Below are positions 55,918 through 64,000 of a stretch of DNA of 64,000 nucleotides, piece after piece. The position numbers and the translations under genes were made by a program. The notes beneath the pieces were generated by a model. The model was given only the letters and a program-made list of their open reading frames with translations, ran no database searches and had not been told where the DNA came from. The stretch comes from Paraburkholderia adhaesiva (lineage in GTDB: Bacteria > Pseudomonadota > Gammaproteobacteria > Burkholderiales > Burkholderiaceae). The DNA is taken from assembly GCF_021390575.1 (NCBI RefSeq), contig NZ_JAJEJQ010000004.1, forward strand, positions 372,001 to 436,000, given 5' to 3'. Within the stretch, counting starts at the first letter, position 1. Each line of letters starts with the position of its first letter.

Positions 55918-55954
55918 GGCCTGTTTGCTCGTGCTGTGCACGAGCAAACAGGCC
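55918..55954. terminator. Perfect 17-bp hairpin downstream of the toxin gene
   Basis: GGCCTGTTTGCTCGTGC (55918-55934) and its exact complement (55938-55954) flank TGT. It lies 57 bp beyond the ParE stop, between the toxin-antitoxin operon and the ISNCY element. There is no strong T tract, so it may be a transcript-stabilising or intrinsic terminator-like hairpin. Confidence 0.55.
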
Positions 55955-56010
55955 GAGACGGATTCAACTCAGGAATCGTTGTACAGAAGCCCGCCGGGAC
56001 GGACTGTTGA

Positions 56011-56343
56011 TCACTGCACTGGGCCCACAGGGCGCATGGAAAAGATTTCCATCCAGTTCTGGCCGCCGTACGTGATGCCGACGAACGTGACAGCCAAAGT
56101 CGGATCATCGACTACATAGGCGAGGATGGTTTCGCCCTCGATGTTCCAGGTTCGCAGCCCCGGCATGACGTCGTCGTGCCGTCCCCCTCGATTCGGAAAC
56201 GTGGCGAATTTTTCGCACGTGTCAAACACGGTGGATCGGTAGCGATCGATAGACGCATCGGAGCGATCGTGGTCCACCATGTATTCCTCGATATTGCGCA
56301 GCATCTCGTAGAACGACTGCAGGTATTGAACCTTGTACTGCAT
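56011..56343 (-). CDS. parE: ParE/RelE-superfamily toxin
   Basis: This is a 110-residue protein with the ParE pattern: MQYKVQYLQSFYEMLRNIEEYM, a central basic stretch (RYRSTVFDTCEKFATFPNRGGRHDDVMPGLRTW) and strands GETILAYVVDD and TVTFVGITYGGQNW-like ends. ParE toxins inhibit DNA gyrase; RelE relatives cut ribosome-bound mRNA, and sequence alone favours ParE because of the ParD partner. It overlaps the antitoxin stop by 1 nt (TGATG), so translation is coupled. Confidence 0.88.
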   Translation of the reverse strand: MQYKVQYLQSFYEMLRNIEEYMVDHDRSDASIDRYRSTVFDTCEKFATFPNRGGRHDDVMPGLRTWNIEGETILAYVVDDPTLAVTFVGITYGGQNWMEIFSMRPVGPVQ

Positions 56344-56630
56344 CAGCCAGCCGCCCCCTTCTTTGCTCGACGCTGCTGCCTGTTCCGATCAAGGTGTTCC
56401 TCGATCTGCTCCCGGGTCATCGCACTTCCCGGGTTGGCCTTGTACTGAAGATAGCTCGGGACCACTTTCTCGGTCAGCCATTGACGAACCGCGTTGTCGC
56501 GCTCCTTCAGCAGCCGGAGCCCATCCCGGATTACCTCGCTATCGCTGTTGTAATCACCCTCTGCGGTTCGTTCGCGGACAAATTCGAGCAGCTCCGGAGT
56601 CAGCGTGATTGTCAGGCGTTCGCTCGCCAT
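56343..56630 (-). CDS. parD: ParD antitoxin
   Basis: This is a 95-residue ribbon-helix-helix antitoxin: MASERLTITLTPELLEFVRE, GDYNSDSEVIRDGLRLLKERD (the strand and helices of the RHH fold), then an extended C-terminal toxin-binding tail (LTEKVVPSYLQYKANPGSAM, EQIEEHLDRNRQQRRAKKG). It precedes and overlaps parE, the usual order. It should autorepress the operon through the palindrome at 56652-56670. Confidence 0.92.
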   Translation of the reverse strand: MASERLTITLTPELLEFVRERTAEGDYNSDSEVIRDGLRLLKERDNAVRQWLTEKVVPSYLQYKANPGSAMTREQIEEHLDRNRQQRRAKKGAAG

Positions 56631-56651
56631 GATTAAGCCCCAATTTAAGAC

Positions 56652-56670
56652 TGTATGACACTATCATACA
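56652..56670. promoter_or_regulatory. Palindromic operator of the parDE operon
   Basis: TGTATGA and TCATACA are perfect 7-bp arms around CACTA, 22 bp upstream of the parD start, overlapping where the -10 element should lie. RHH antitoxins bind such repeats with their partner toxin. Confidence 0.7.
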
Positions 56671-56711
56671 CCGCGCTCGCCCGGTTGGAAAAGACGCGGC
56701 GTGTCACGGCG

Positions 56712-58739
56712 CTACCACCAGGAGAATGGCCAGCCTCCGCTCTTTTTCTTGTCGTGGTCTTCCAAGGCGCGATGAATACACGCTTTCGCCGTCACGCTGA
56801 GGTCTGATATCTGCAGAGCGGCCTTGAGGGCATCCGAACCACCTCTTTTGGCGACCTCGCGCGCTAGCTCCAGAATCTGCTCTCCATCATTGCTCAACTG
56901 CAAGGCGCCGCAATCGGAAGACGATACTGGCCATCTGGTCAGTGCGCTGTCGATCACTGATCGCATGCCATAAGAAGTGGCGCTCAAGCGTGCCAACGAC
57001 GTCTCGAGGTACCGCGTTTCACGGCTGCTTAGGCGGTACGATTTAACCGCACGATACAGGGGGGCGAAAGTTATCCCGGCCAGCTTCCGCGATGCAGGGT
57101 CTTCAAGCCGAAGCGATAGCAGATACCCAATTATGAGTGACGAGGTTCCGGCAGGAGGTGCCTTCTCCAAGATTGTGAAAAGCGCAGACCAAATTTGGAT
57201 GTGGTCGAAAGGCGGCGGCTGCCCAATTTGCGCCGCTGCGAGGACTTCAAGCATGTCCGGCGTAATCGCGTCTACGTTTTCAGCAAGAAGTTGCAGACGA
57301 GAAGGACGCGCAACGATCCAGATAGCGATCTTTTCCCGAATCTTTGCATTCCCTTGCTTAAACAGCGCAACTCCGATGCTTTCCCCGTTAGCAGATAGTG
57401 CTTCCAGAAGCGCTCCAACGGTATTCGGCCCTATCGTCGGTCGTAACGCACTGAGCACCGCGGCCCAATCGACGTCTCTAAATTCAGCAACCCGACTGAT
57501 CAACGCTCCTCTGGCCGCATCATCAACTGGCCACCATTCGGGCGTTTCCAGCACATCGGGCCGTAGTTGCGCCATTGCAATCCGATTAATATCACTGGCT
57601 GCTCCAGCAACGACGGCGCTCGGCGAATGGGTGACCACTTGCTTGAACAAATCTAACGCAAACCCATCGCTTTCAGCCGACAGGCAGGAGTCCAACAGCG
57701 CGCGCATTTGCTGCGACGAAAGCGAGGTCAACCGCTTAGCCAGCGGGCCAGAATCGACGTCTACTGGCGCGCTGCCGGCCATAGACACGAGTTTCATGAC
57801 GTCATCAAACTCGATCGTCGCTACAACTGCAGCTGCAATCAGATCTCGCGCGAGCCGAGGCATCTTCCCGTCCACGATCAAAGGACGAGCCGCAGCAAGC
57901 CGTTCAACCGGGGCTGCCTCACGAGCCTTTAGAAAGAAGCTAGCAACTTGAGCTGCAGATCTACGGGGCACCGGACTCTCTATCGCGTACCGACCCAAGA
58001 AAGCTCTCAGGTCGGTCGGTCCCGCAATGGGAAGATCATCAAGCAATGCTGAGTAGCCCTCTGGCTCTGAAATTTGCGCTACATCAGTCGATTCAAGCGT
58101 ATGCATTGAAAATCGCATTGTGCAGGCGAAGTTAAAGCCAGAAAGGCCACCGCCTTCCGCGGTGGTGAAGGCAAACTCGCGTCGAAGAGCTGGCCACATC
58201 TGACGCCACAGCGCAAGCGCGAGGATTTCGTCGCTGCTACTCCTCGTTGAGCGCACAATCACATCGTCTGCTGGACAATCGCCATACAACTGAAGTAAGG
58301 CGCTCTGAGCTTGGGACTTGGAAATGTTGATATGCGTGGTCTTACCGCCTTCAGCTGACAGGATCACAGGGCGCCTGTATTCGTCAAACTTTTCAAGACG
58401 AGGCGGTTGGAAAAGCGACTGCAGGAAAAGCAGGTCTGGAAGAACAACCAGCGTCTGGTAGTCGAGTAAAAGTGAGTGAGTCCAGACGCTTCCTGGTCGG
58501 TATCCTTGTCCTGCCGGCCAAGTGCGTGCGAGCACGTACCTCGATGCTGACTGCAGAGGGTAAGCAGTGAGGTATGACTTTCCGCTGCTGAATGCTGATG
58601 TCGCCAGCAAATCGCTAAGTACGAGCATGACGGAGCGCGCCTGGTCGTCGAGCACGGCTGAACTGGCTAGTTCGCGATGCCCGCGATCATAACCATGCAA
58701 TGTCTGCTCAATGCGGACTTCAGCCTTCCACTGCATCAC
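56712..58739 (-). CDS. GTPase-associated protein 1 (GAP1), last gene of a GTPase-associated conflict system
   Basis: This is a 675-residue protein with the GAP1 N-terminal signature IEQTLHGYDRGHRELASS (residues about 10-27), followed by PGSVWTHSLLLDYQTLVVLPDL and EGGGLSGFNFACTMRFS. The middle and C-terminal parts are alpha-helical with repeated Leu/Ala patterns (DPASRKLAGITFAPLYRAVKS). GAP1 proteins always accompany the two double-GTPases in predicted NTP-dependent conflict systems and are thought to be part of the sensor/adaptor machinery; biochemical function is unknown. The start overlaps the GTPase 1 stop by 20 nt. It ends with basic and Trp-rich residues (DKKKSGGWPFSWW). Confidence 0.85.
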   Translation of the reverse strand: MMQWKAEVRIEQTLHGYDRGHRELASSAVLDDQARSVMLVLSDLLATSAFSSGKSYLTAYPLQSASRYVLARTWPAGQGYRPGSVWTHSLLLDYQTLVVLPDLLFLQSLFQPPRLEKFDEYRRPVILSAEGGKTTHINISKSQAQSALLQLYGDCPADDVIVRSTRSSSDEILALALWRQMWPALRREFAFTTAEGGGLSGFNFACTMRFSMHTLESTDVAQISEPEGYSALLDDLPIAGPTDLRAFLGRYAIESPVPRRSAAQVASFFLKAREAAPVERLAAARPLIVDGKMPRLARDLIAAAVVATIEFDDVMKLVSMAGSAPVDVDSGPLAKRLTSLSSQQMRALLDSCLSAESDGFALDLFKQVVTHSPSAVVAGAASDINRIAMAQLRPDVLETPEWWPVDDAARGALISRVAEFRDVDWAAVLSALRPTIGPNTVGALLEALSANGESIGVALFKQGNAKIREKIAIWIVARPSRLQLLAENVDAITPDMLEVLAAAQIGQPPPFDHIQIWSALFTILEKAPPAGTSSLIIGYLLSLRLEDPASRKLAGITFAPLYRAVKSYRLSSRETRYLETSLARLSATSYGMRSVIDSALTRWPVSSSDCGALQLSNDGEQILELAREVAKRGGSDALKAALQISDLSVTAKACIHRALEDHDKKKSGGWPFSWW

Positions 58740-59694
58740 TGCCGCCTGAAAAATGAATCATCCACCCAATGGGGGCGGTGATATCGTGCGCGTCGGCTCC
58801 ATGGCCCACAATGTGGATTCGTTCGGAGGGACGGATAATTTTCTCGAGTGCCTCCTTGTCTTCTGGAAGACGACCGTCTTGCGCACTTACTCCATAGACG
58901 CGCGAATTCCAGATGTCCTTGTTTGTTTCAAGAAATTGTCCGAGCATGGGGCGCCGGGTTGACAGCCACTTATCAGGTGTCATCTCCTTGTCCTTCATGA
59001 CTAGGTCCCATGCCGACACGATGACTGCAATTTTTCGGCATCGCGCACGCAATGGGCGCCGGTTCGCGATCTGCAGAAACTCTACGATCTTGACTTCTTC
59101 CGGCATGTGCTCGGGCTGAAAGCGATTCGCCGTCTGTTGTTCGATGGCTTGAACAGATTCGTCTGTCGCGTCATCATGTCCATCATCGGCATGGGCGGCT
59201 TGGACGACGCCGGCTGTCCCGCTGGATTGAGCATCGCCAAGCGTAGCGTCCTCACTCTGCGCCAGTTCGCTGTCAAGAATGTCAGCGAGCTCGTCGATCA
59301 GCATTGCGTCGTCTGCGCGATCCGCATTCGTGAAAAGTAGAATGCCATCTGACTGGGCAAGTGCATCGAAGAGATCCGACTGGCATTGACTGATGCAAGC
59401 AGGCTGCTCGAATACTTCTCCGCGCAAGTCCGGTATGAGAAGTTTCGTATCGGCGCCCGTTTTCCTGTCCGCGACGTGAAGCTCCACCCAACCTTCTGTT
59501 GCCGGCTTTGTCCTTTCGATGCGTCTACAGTCAAGCCATTCCTTCTCAAGCTTGTTCAGGTGCGCCTCGTGCGCTGACAATCCTACAAGACAGAGGTCGG
59601 TCGGTACTTCATCGGCAAGCAACAAATGGCGCAACGCGGCAATGAACGTGCTCTTGCCCGAGTTCGGTATTCCGACTACGAGAAGGCTTCTCAT
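58720..59694 (-). CDS. Double-GTPase 1 family (DO-GTPase1) protein
   Basis: This is a 324-residue P-loop GTPase-like protein. Walker A is at the very N-terminus (VVGIPNSGKSTFIAAL, residues 6-21). Walker B/G3 is LLIPDLRGEVFEQ (D89). ILLFTNADRADD follows, then a long acidic insert (about 140-195), then the strand KIAVIVSAWDLVMKD in place of NKxD, and VYGVSAQDG near G5. In this family the GTPase occurs with a second, distinct one. It overlaps the upstream gene by ATGA (4 nt) and the downstream gene by 20 nt, so all are translated together. The call rests on motifs plus the neighbouring GAP1 and GASH genes. Confidence 0.82.
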   Translation of the reverse strand: MRSLLVVGIPNSGKSTFIAALRHLLLADEVPTDLCLVGLSAHEAHLNKLEKEWLDCRRIERTKPATEGWVELHVADRKTGADTKLLIPDLRGEVFEQPACISQCQSDLFDALAQSDGILLFTNADRADDAMLIDELADILDSELAQSEDATLGDAQSSGTAGVVQAAHADDGHDDATDESVQAIEQQTANRFQPEHMPEEVKIVEFLQIANRRPLRARCRKIAVIVSAWDLVMKDKEMTPDKWLSTRRPMLGQFLETNKDIWNSRVYGVSAQDGRLPEDKEALEKIIRPSERIHIVGHGADAHDITAPIGWMIHFSGGSDAVEG

Positions 59695-60722
59695 GATCGC
59701 TTATCCCAATACGGAAGCATCAACGTATCCAGTTCCGTCATGGCGGAAGGAAATATTTTAGTCAACTGGAACAGCCTCGGGGCGGTCGTGCCAAACACAT
59801 TATCGATCAGTTCGGTCAGCCCTTGGCCTATCTCTCCTCCCTCCGCCTGCTTTCGCGAAGCGGTTACGAGCGCGATCACCTGTACACTGCCCTTCGTCCG
59901 TCGGGAAAGGTCGGTCGCGAGCTCCAGCAGCGTAGCCATCGATTTTTCCAGCGCGCCCGCTGCTTTGAGCTTGTCAGCTTTTGTACCGACTAGGCGAACT
60001 ACCTTGCCATCGAGAACGCCGCCCTGATGCATCGCCATCAAGAGTCGGCGCGCGTACGATATACAAACATGAGGCGACGCTTCCAGATGGTGCAGGTCAA
60101 TCAACAGCAGAATGACATCTGCGCGCCCAAGCTCGGCAAATTCGCCGATTTGCACCGGCTGATCAACCGCAGTGTCGAAATGTTCGCCCGAACGATCCGA
60201 GAAAATCAAGTCTCTTATCCCTGATCTCGTCGCAATCCGCAGGTGCGTGAAATTAAGCTGCGCAGCTCTCGGTGTGCGTGGAGTGTCGGGTGCGTCGCCG
60301 TTGGATGCAATTCGCGCCAGATGACAGCGCTCTTCATAGCCCCTCAATGTTTCAGAGCCGGCAAACCGATAACCAGCAAGTCGTCCACGATGGAGGAGCT
60401 CGTATATGGTGGCGATCATCGTGGTCTTGCCGGTCTCCGGCCCAGCTGCGATGCCTACCACTATTCCGCCACGTTCCCGAAGCAACCGGTCGCAGGCATG
60501 CACGTCAAGACTTGCAGCTATCCCGGTCCCAGCCATTGATCTGGCTGCATGCGCCTTCGCATCTGGTTGTGTGCCTTGTGCGATTTCTTCCGCTTTTTCA
60601 GCAACGGGAACGACATCTGGGCATTCCTTGAAGCTTAGCTCATTGATGCATATTCCTGACCTCGGCCCGCCACACCCCGGCACCCTGCATTCGAATGCGG
60701 AAGTATCCATGGACTCACTCAT
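59691..60722 (-). CDS. Double-GTPase 2 family (DO-GTPase2) protein with N-terminal zinc-binding motif
   Basis: This is a 343-residue protein. The N-terminus has four Cys (CRVPGCGGPRSGIC and KEC, residues 12-34), likely a small zinc-binding module. A helical linker follows, then Walker A GIAAGPETGKTTMIAT (residues 90-105), Walker B LIFSDRSGEHFDT, VILLLIDLHHLE, and a good G4 motif VRLVGTKADKL. The start at 60722 (ATGAGTGA, overlapping the GASH stop) was preferred over GTG at 60731. Pairing with DO-GTPase1 downstream is the hallmark of GTPase-associated systems; the two probably form an NTP-controlled switch. Confidence 0.83.
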   Translation of the reverse strand: MSESMDTSAFECRVPGCGGPRSGICINELSFKECPDVVPVAEKAEEIAQGTQPDAKAHAARSMAGTGIAASLDVHACDRLLRERGGIVVGIAAGPETGKTTMIATIYELLHRGRLAGYRFAGSETLRGYEERCHLARIASNGDAPDTPRTPRAAQLNFTHLRIATRSGIRDLIFSDRSGEHFDTAVDQPVQIGEFAELGRADVILLLIDLHHLEASPHVCISYARRLLMAMHQGGVLDGKVVRLVGTKADKLKAAGALEKSMATLLELATDLSRRTKGSVQVIALVTASRKQAEGGEIGQGLTELIDNVFGTTAPRLFQLTKIFPSAMTELDTLMLPYWDKRS

Positions 60723-61812
60723 CAAGGGCACTCAGAAGCAGCCGCTCGCGATAGACCTGGATCGCAACCTGCTCCGGCGTAATGCCGGTGGCCAACGACA
60801 GCCCCGTCACGCGTTCAAATCGGGGTTGCCAGTCTGACGCGTCGTCGCTGGCAGCGGCGAGTCCTAGCGCCGTGGTGATGGGGACGAGGCTGGCGACCGC
60901 AGTTTGAGCAACGGCGGCACAGTGTGTCTGCCGCCATTTGCGGTTTGGAGCCGTTGCAGCTTCTGCGATCGACAGGGGCTTCTCCTTACGTGGACGACCC
61001 TTCTCGAGCACCATCGCAAGAAGAGCAGGTGCCGCAAACAGTCCTGCAGTCGTCGCACTCTTTTCTGCGAGTTCTTTCGCAGCAAGCACTGCGGCCTCTA
61101 TAGGCGGGAAGCTTGCAAATGGTTTGCCAGTGTCGATGCTCCAACCGCTGTTCACCCACCAGTACACGCGCATCTCGCTTTCCAGTTTGCGCAGGTACGC
61201 GAGAATAGCGTTATCGTTTCTTGCCGCTGCGAGTGCGCTTGCTTCTGCATATGTGGCGAGTTCTGCAAGCGCGGCATGCGCATGCTGTATTCCATTGGCC
61301 GGCTGCTGTCTGGCCGCAGGTTGCGCGAGATTTTCCAGGGAATCCGTCAAGGCGGACGGTTGCTTGCTGTATGTCCGGTCCTTCGGGACCTCGTTGCTAG
61401 CCGATTGGGCAGCGGCCAGAGCGTGCTCGGCCAGAGAAAGAAGCTCACCATCGGCGACAGCGGGCCGGACACCACCGAACGACGCAGTGACAAGGCAAAG
61501 CGAAAGATAGTCAGCGAAGTTGCACTTGGCTTCGAGACAGCAGGCGATCGTGCTCGCAGCCAGCAGGGCGGCCTCCTTGTCCTGTGGGGCGACATCGAAG
61601 GTTGGGTCTTTTTCCGAGAAAAACGTCCAGAACTTCTCGTCCGCTTCCATCCCTTTCAGTCCAAGGGCGCAGCTGACCAACCCGGGAACGTGCTCAGCGC
61701 TTATGCTTTCACTCGCGGCCAGCACTCCTTGTCCGCGCGCCTCAATCAATGCAGCCTGTGTTGCCAGCCCTAGTTTGCCGTACAACACCCCCATGCGTTT
61801 AATCGCTTCCAC
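60715..61812 (-). CDS. GTPase-associated system helical (GASH) domain protein
   Basis: This is a 365-residue, almost entirely helical, Ala-rich protein with a GTG start (TAGTG overlap with the preceding stop, GGAGAA upstream). Recognisable parts are the C-terminal VYWWVNSGWSIDTGKPFASFP, AAVLAAKELAEKS, and RFERVTGLSLATGITPEQVAIQVYRE. These fit the GASH domain that links the effector to the GTPases. The N-terminal half (ADGELLSLAEHALAAAQ) is TPR-like. No enzymatic motif is visible. It sits between the phosphoesterase and the GTPases. Confidence 0.75.
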   Translation of the reverse strand: MEAIKRMGVLYGKLGLATQAALIEARGQGVLAASESISAEHVPGLVSCALGLKGMEADEKFWTFFSEKDPTFDVAPQDKEAALLAASTIACCLEAKCNFADYLSLCLVTASFGGVRPAVADGELLSLAEHALAAAQSASNEVPKDRTYSKQPSALTDSLENLAQPAARQQPANGIQHAHAALAELATYAEASALAAARNDNAILAYLRKLESEMRVYWWVNSGWSIDTGKPFASFPPIEAAVLAAKELAEKSATTAGLFAAPALLAMVLEKGRPRKEKPLSIAEAATAPNRKWRQTHCAAVAQTAVASLVPITTALGLAAASDDASDWQPRFERVTGLSLATGITPEQVAIQVYRERLLLSALDE

Positions 61813-63128
61813 TATTGTTTCTCCTGTTGATCGATCAACGCTTCGAGCGCGTCCAACTGCCCGCGTTCCCTTGCTCGTGCTAGCGATAGCTTGAAGCGTT
61901 CAACATCCGTGAGCCTGCTGTCGCTCTCTTCCGCCAGACGTAAGTGCCCGACGATTTCATCTTTCTTTGAGAGCGAAAGGCGAAAAAATCTGTACACGAT
62001 CATCCTGAAACGACGCGGCTGATCCACCGGTTGAGTTTCACTGTTCACGTCACCCTCGAGCGTTGCGAACGCCGCCTCTGTCTGGTCTTCCGCAGTCGTC
62101 GACCGACGAGCGAATGTGGCAGGAAGATCAGGCAGGACGATGTCTACACTAAACACAGGCTTGTGCCCGACATCTTCAACAGCGCGAAATTGCGGAGGAT
62201 TCCCTTGCCATTCCCGGGCATGGACATCGATTTTTAAGCGTCGCGGGGGACCGCTTTCGACATGAACTTCGATGAGGTTGTAGCCGGGACGCCAGTTCGG
62301 TTCCGCCCTGTGCGGATTGATGGACCCGGCAAACAGCTTGATCCAGTCCCGCCCCGCCTGGACGCGCTGATTGTGTTCGTGACCAAACACGTGAATGCGT
62401 GCAACGCCCTCAAAGGCACGGTCGGCCTCATCCCCGTCAGCCAGCCATTTCGGCGGATGGTGAGCCATCACCATATATTCGACACCGTCGCGACGAGGCA
62501 ACGTCAATGCACGTGAACCGAGAAACAGGCTTCTCTCGACGTCGGCCAGCCCGGAAAGCAGAGCTGTGTTGATTCCGCGGATGCGAAGTGTCGATCCGTC
62601 GTTAAGCTCAAAATCATGTTCCCAGACGTAGGTGCGGTCATCGGCGAAGAACGATGATTGATACCGGGCGGCGAACGCGTTGTACTCCGAAATCGGGGAG
62701 TAAAAGAGCGCCCTGGCATCCGGCTGTACAAGACGCTGGGTCAACGCCTGATCGCGTTCATAGAACGACGGCCCCTTCCGGATCGCGTCATGGCCATCCT
62801 GAATCAGGGGGTTGCGCTGGATAGCCGCCCGGTCCACGTCATGATTGCCCGGACACATCAGTACGGATTCCGTTCCGCATCCGGCGGCCTCGCACACGCT
62901 GTCCAGCCACTGGGCCGCATCGTCAAACTCACGCCGTTGTCCCGCGTATGCAATATCGCCAGAAACAAGAACCGCATCCACGGAACCGAGATGACCGACC
63001 ATCTCAGCAATGTCCCTTCGTACCAGCTCCCTCAACTCACGATCGGGATCAAAGCCGAAGGAAGCTGCGCGACAGTTGAAATGGATATCGGACAGATGGA
63101 CGAAGCGACGCTTCTGGATAGCTTGCAT
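61812..63128 (-). CDS. Calcineurin-like metallophosphoesterase, predicted effector or signal-processing enzyme of the system
   Basis: This is a 438-residue protein. All metal-binding motifs of the calcineurin-like family are present: LSDIHF (D14, H16), VSGDIAY (57-58), CPGNHD (94-97), AHHPP (222-226) and FGHEHNQ (249-252). A beta-rich region and a basic helical tail (RRFRMIVYRFFRLSLSKKDEIVGHLRL, then ARERGQLDALEALIDQQEKQ) follow. The tail resembles adaptor domains used to plug effectors into conflict systems. The ATG is preceded by the strong Shine-Dalgarno AAAGGAGG. As the first gene of the operon and the only evident hydrolase, it is the best effector candidate, attacking nucleic acid or a nucleotide; substrate unknown. 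Confidence 0.88.
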   Translation of the reverse strand: MQAIQKRRFVHLSDIHFNCRAASFGFDPDRELRELVRRDIAEMVGHLGSVDAVLVSGDIAYAGQRREFDDAAQWLDSVCEAAGCGTESVLMCPGNHDVDRAAIQRNPLIQDGHDAIRKGPSFYERDQALTQRLVQPDARALFYSPISEYNAFAARYQSSFFADDRTYVWEHDFELNDGSTLRIRGINTALLSGLADVERSLFLGSRALTLPRRDGVEYMVMAHHPPKWLADGDEADRAFEGVARIHVFGHEHNQRVQAGRDWIKLFAGSINPHRAEPNWRPGYNLIEVHVESGPPRRLKIDVHAREWQGNPPQFRAVEDVGHKPVFSVDIVLPDLPATFARRSTTAEDQTEAAFATLEGDVNSETQPVDQPRRFRMIVYRFFRLSLSKKDEIVGHLRLAEESDSRLTDVERFKLSLARARERGQLDALEALIDQQEKQ

Positions 63129-63555
63129 GTGAAGACTGGCCTCCTTTTATCTTTGAACACGGTCATTCTGCCCGAGTCCAGGCTCGGGAGCGAACCGCTT
63201 GAATGCAACCATGTCCTTCTCGCAACCATGTTGGCAGAGCGGCACGAGCACCCCTTGCCGTGCTCGGTGCACGGCGGTAAGTCTTCCGCACAAAGTAACA
63301 GTGCCACCTGCTAGCAGAACAGACCCTATTATATTCCTAGGTGCTTTTCGCGCCCTGGCAGTGCACGAACAACGGCATGCAAGCGCCCCCGGCACGGAGA
63401 TCATCGATTCTGCCAAGTTTGCTGAAGGAGGCTAGCGGACAGACTGACGAACCGGTGCCCATGTTCCAGTTCATTCGGTGTGGAATACCACGCTTCAATG
63501 TAGCGATGTACTTCGGTTGGTGTTGGACCGTAGAGACTTGTGATGTCCCGGCCAG
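63129..63555. other. Gene-free stretch upstream of the GTPase-associated operon
   Basis: About 430 bp. It should hold the promoter of the minus-strand operon (63129-63300 region) but no clear -35/-10 pair stands out. Short frames on both strands look random. Confidence 0.4.
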
Positions 63556-63846
63556 TCAGCGGAACAGGTCGATGAGGCGCTTGGTCGCCTGGCCAGCTGC
63601 TGTTGGCGCGATTCGGAAGAAGTCAGTATTCACGCCGGCGTCACGCGCTGCCCGCAGCCAGTTCGGCATGGCGCCCGAACCGTTCCACTCATTGCCGAAC
63701 GCATCGCGGTAGACCGGCGCATGATCCAGGTCGTACTGAATGGATTCGGCGAGTGCCTCTGGTGTAATGCCGAACTCCGCCATGCGGCGGCGCATCTAGG
63801 CAATCAGCCGCTCGCGGGCCTCGCCATCGCGAATATTGCCTTTCAT
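63556..63846 (-). pseudogene. Second copy of the H-NS-like gene, amber codon
   Basis: The sequence is near-identical to the gene at 12616-12915. From ATG at 63846 it reads MKGNIRDGEARERLIA, then TAG at 63798-63796 where the other copy has Trp, then MRRRMAEFGITPEALAESI and the same YRDAFGNEWNGSGAMPNWL motif. Translation could restart at the Met following the stop (63795), giving 79 residues that keep the DNA-binding motif. The C-terminus differs (TDFFRIAPTAAGQATKRLIDLFR). Confidence 0.8.
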
Positions 63847-63889
63847 AAAGAATATGAACCTCGTAATGGCAAGGCAGAAAACCCGATGC

Positions 63890-64000
63890 TTACAGCGGCT
63901 GGATATTCGCTGCCTGCTTGCCCTTGGGACCCTGCTTCACCTCGAACTGGACCTTCTGGTTTTCCTGCAGCGTCTTGAAGCCTTCCGTGCGGATCTCCGA
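63890..64000 (-). CDS. Second cold-shock (CspA-like) gene, partial at window edge
   Basis: The C-terminal 36 codons of a cold-shock protein almost identical to the one at 12959-13162 (SEIRTEGFKTLQENQKVQFE, then VKQGPKGKQAANIQPL; one Leu to Gln change). The N-terminal part lies outside the window. The gap to the H-NS-like copy is the same 43 nt as in the first pair. Confidence 0.9.
   Translation of the reverse strand, partial: SEIRTEGFKTLQENQKVQFEVKQGPKGKQAANIQPL

Overview
The window is GC-rich and looks like an accessory region of a Burkholderiaceae genome (Paraburkholderia, Caballeronia or Burkholderia type). This rests on the DUF3701 tyrosine recombinase, type VI PAAR cargo, the IS5/IS3/IS30/IS66/ISNCY mix, short H-NS-like and CspA genes, and two-partner secretion (TPS) loci. 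The genus is an inference. No rRNA, tRNA or CRISPR was seen.

Layout. Positions 1-410 hold the end of a TPS transporter. Positions 407-2394 (minus strand) hold a compact type VI cargo module: two PAAR proteins, a papain-like (NlpC/P60-like) effector and a lipoprotein that is probably its immunity partner. Positions 2692-10593 are a mobile-element graveyard. A frameshifted tyrosine recombinase overlaps a Tn3-type transposase that carries a nonsense codon, is split by an IS5 element, and is truncated by an IS3 element that itself contains an intact IS30 element. Positions 10656-13162 hold a frameshifted UvrD-like helicase, a LexA-type SOS box, a small unknown gene, an H-NS-like gene and a cold-shock gene. 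Positions 13163-17287 are remnants: IS66 debris, a strongly structured RNA-like leader and a DUF4096 transposase-domain gene.

The centrepiece is 17288-52936. A 9,576-residue TPS exoprotein (28.7 kb, one open frame) is followed by its outer-membrane transporter, an HMW1C-type cytoplasmic N-glycosyltransferase, a truncated glycosyltransferase-like fragment, a methyltransferase/GT9-like fusion and a small membrane protein. About 73% of the adhesin gene is a tandem array of 85 units of 246 bp (82 residues), apparently identical except for the last. Each unit contains 13 N-X-S/T sequons, so the array alone offers about 1,100 potential glycosylation sites. The gene order (adhesin, transporter, glycosyltransferase) matches the Haemophilus HMW system. 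The likely scheme is glucosylation of the adhesin in the cytoplasm, Sec export, then TpsB-dependent secretion of a very long, sugar-coated fibre. A G10 tract lies just before the C-terminal domain.

Positions 53879-55853 are ISNCY elements. Positions 56011-56670 are a ParDE toxin-antitoxin operon with a palindromic operator. Positions 56712-63128 (minus strand) are a tightly overlapping five-gene operon: calcineurin-like phosphoesterase, GASH helical protein, double-GTPase 2, double-GTPase 1 and GAP1. It matches the predicted GTPase-associated conflict systems, which are probably defensive. The right edge repeats the H-NS-like plus cold-shock pair seen at 12.6-13.2 kb; here the H-NS-like copy has an amber codon and the cold-shock gene runs off the window.
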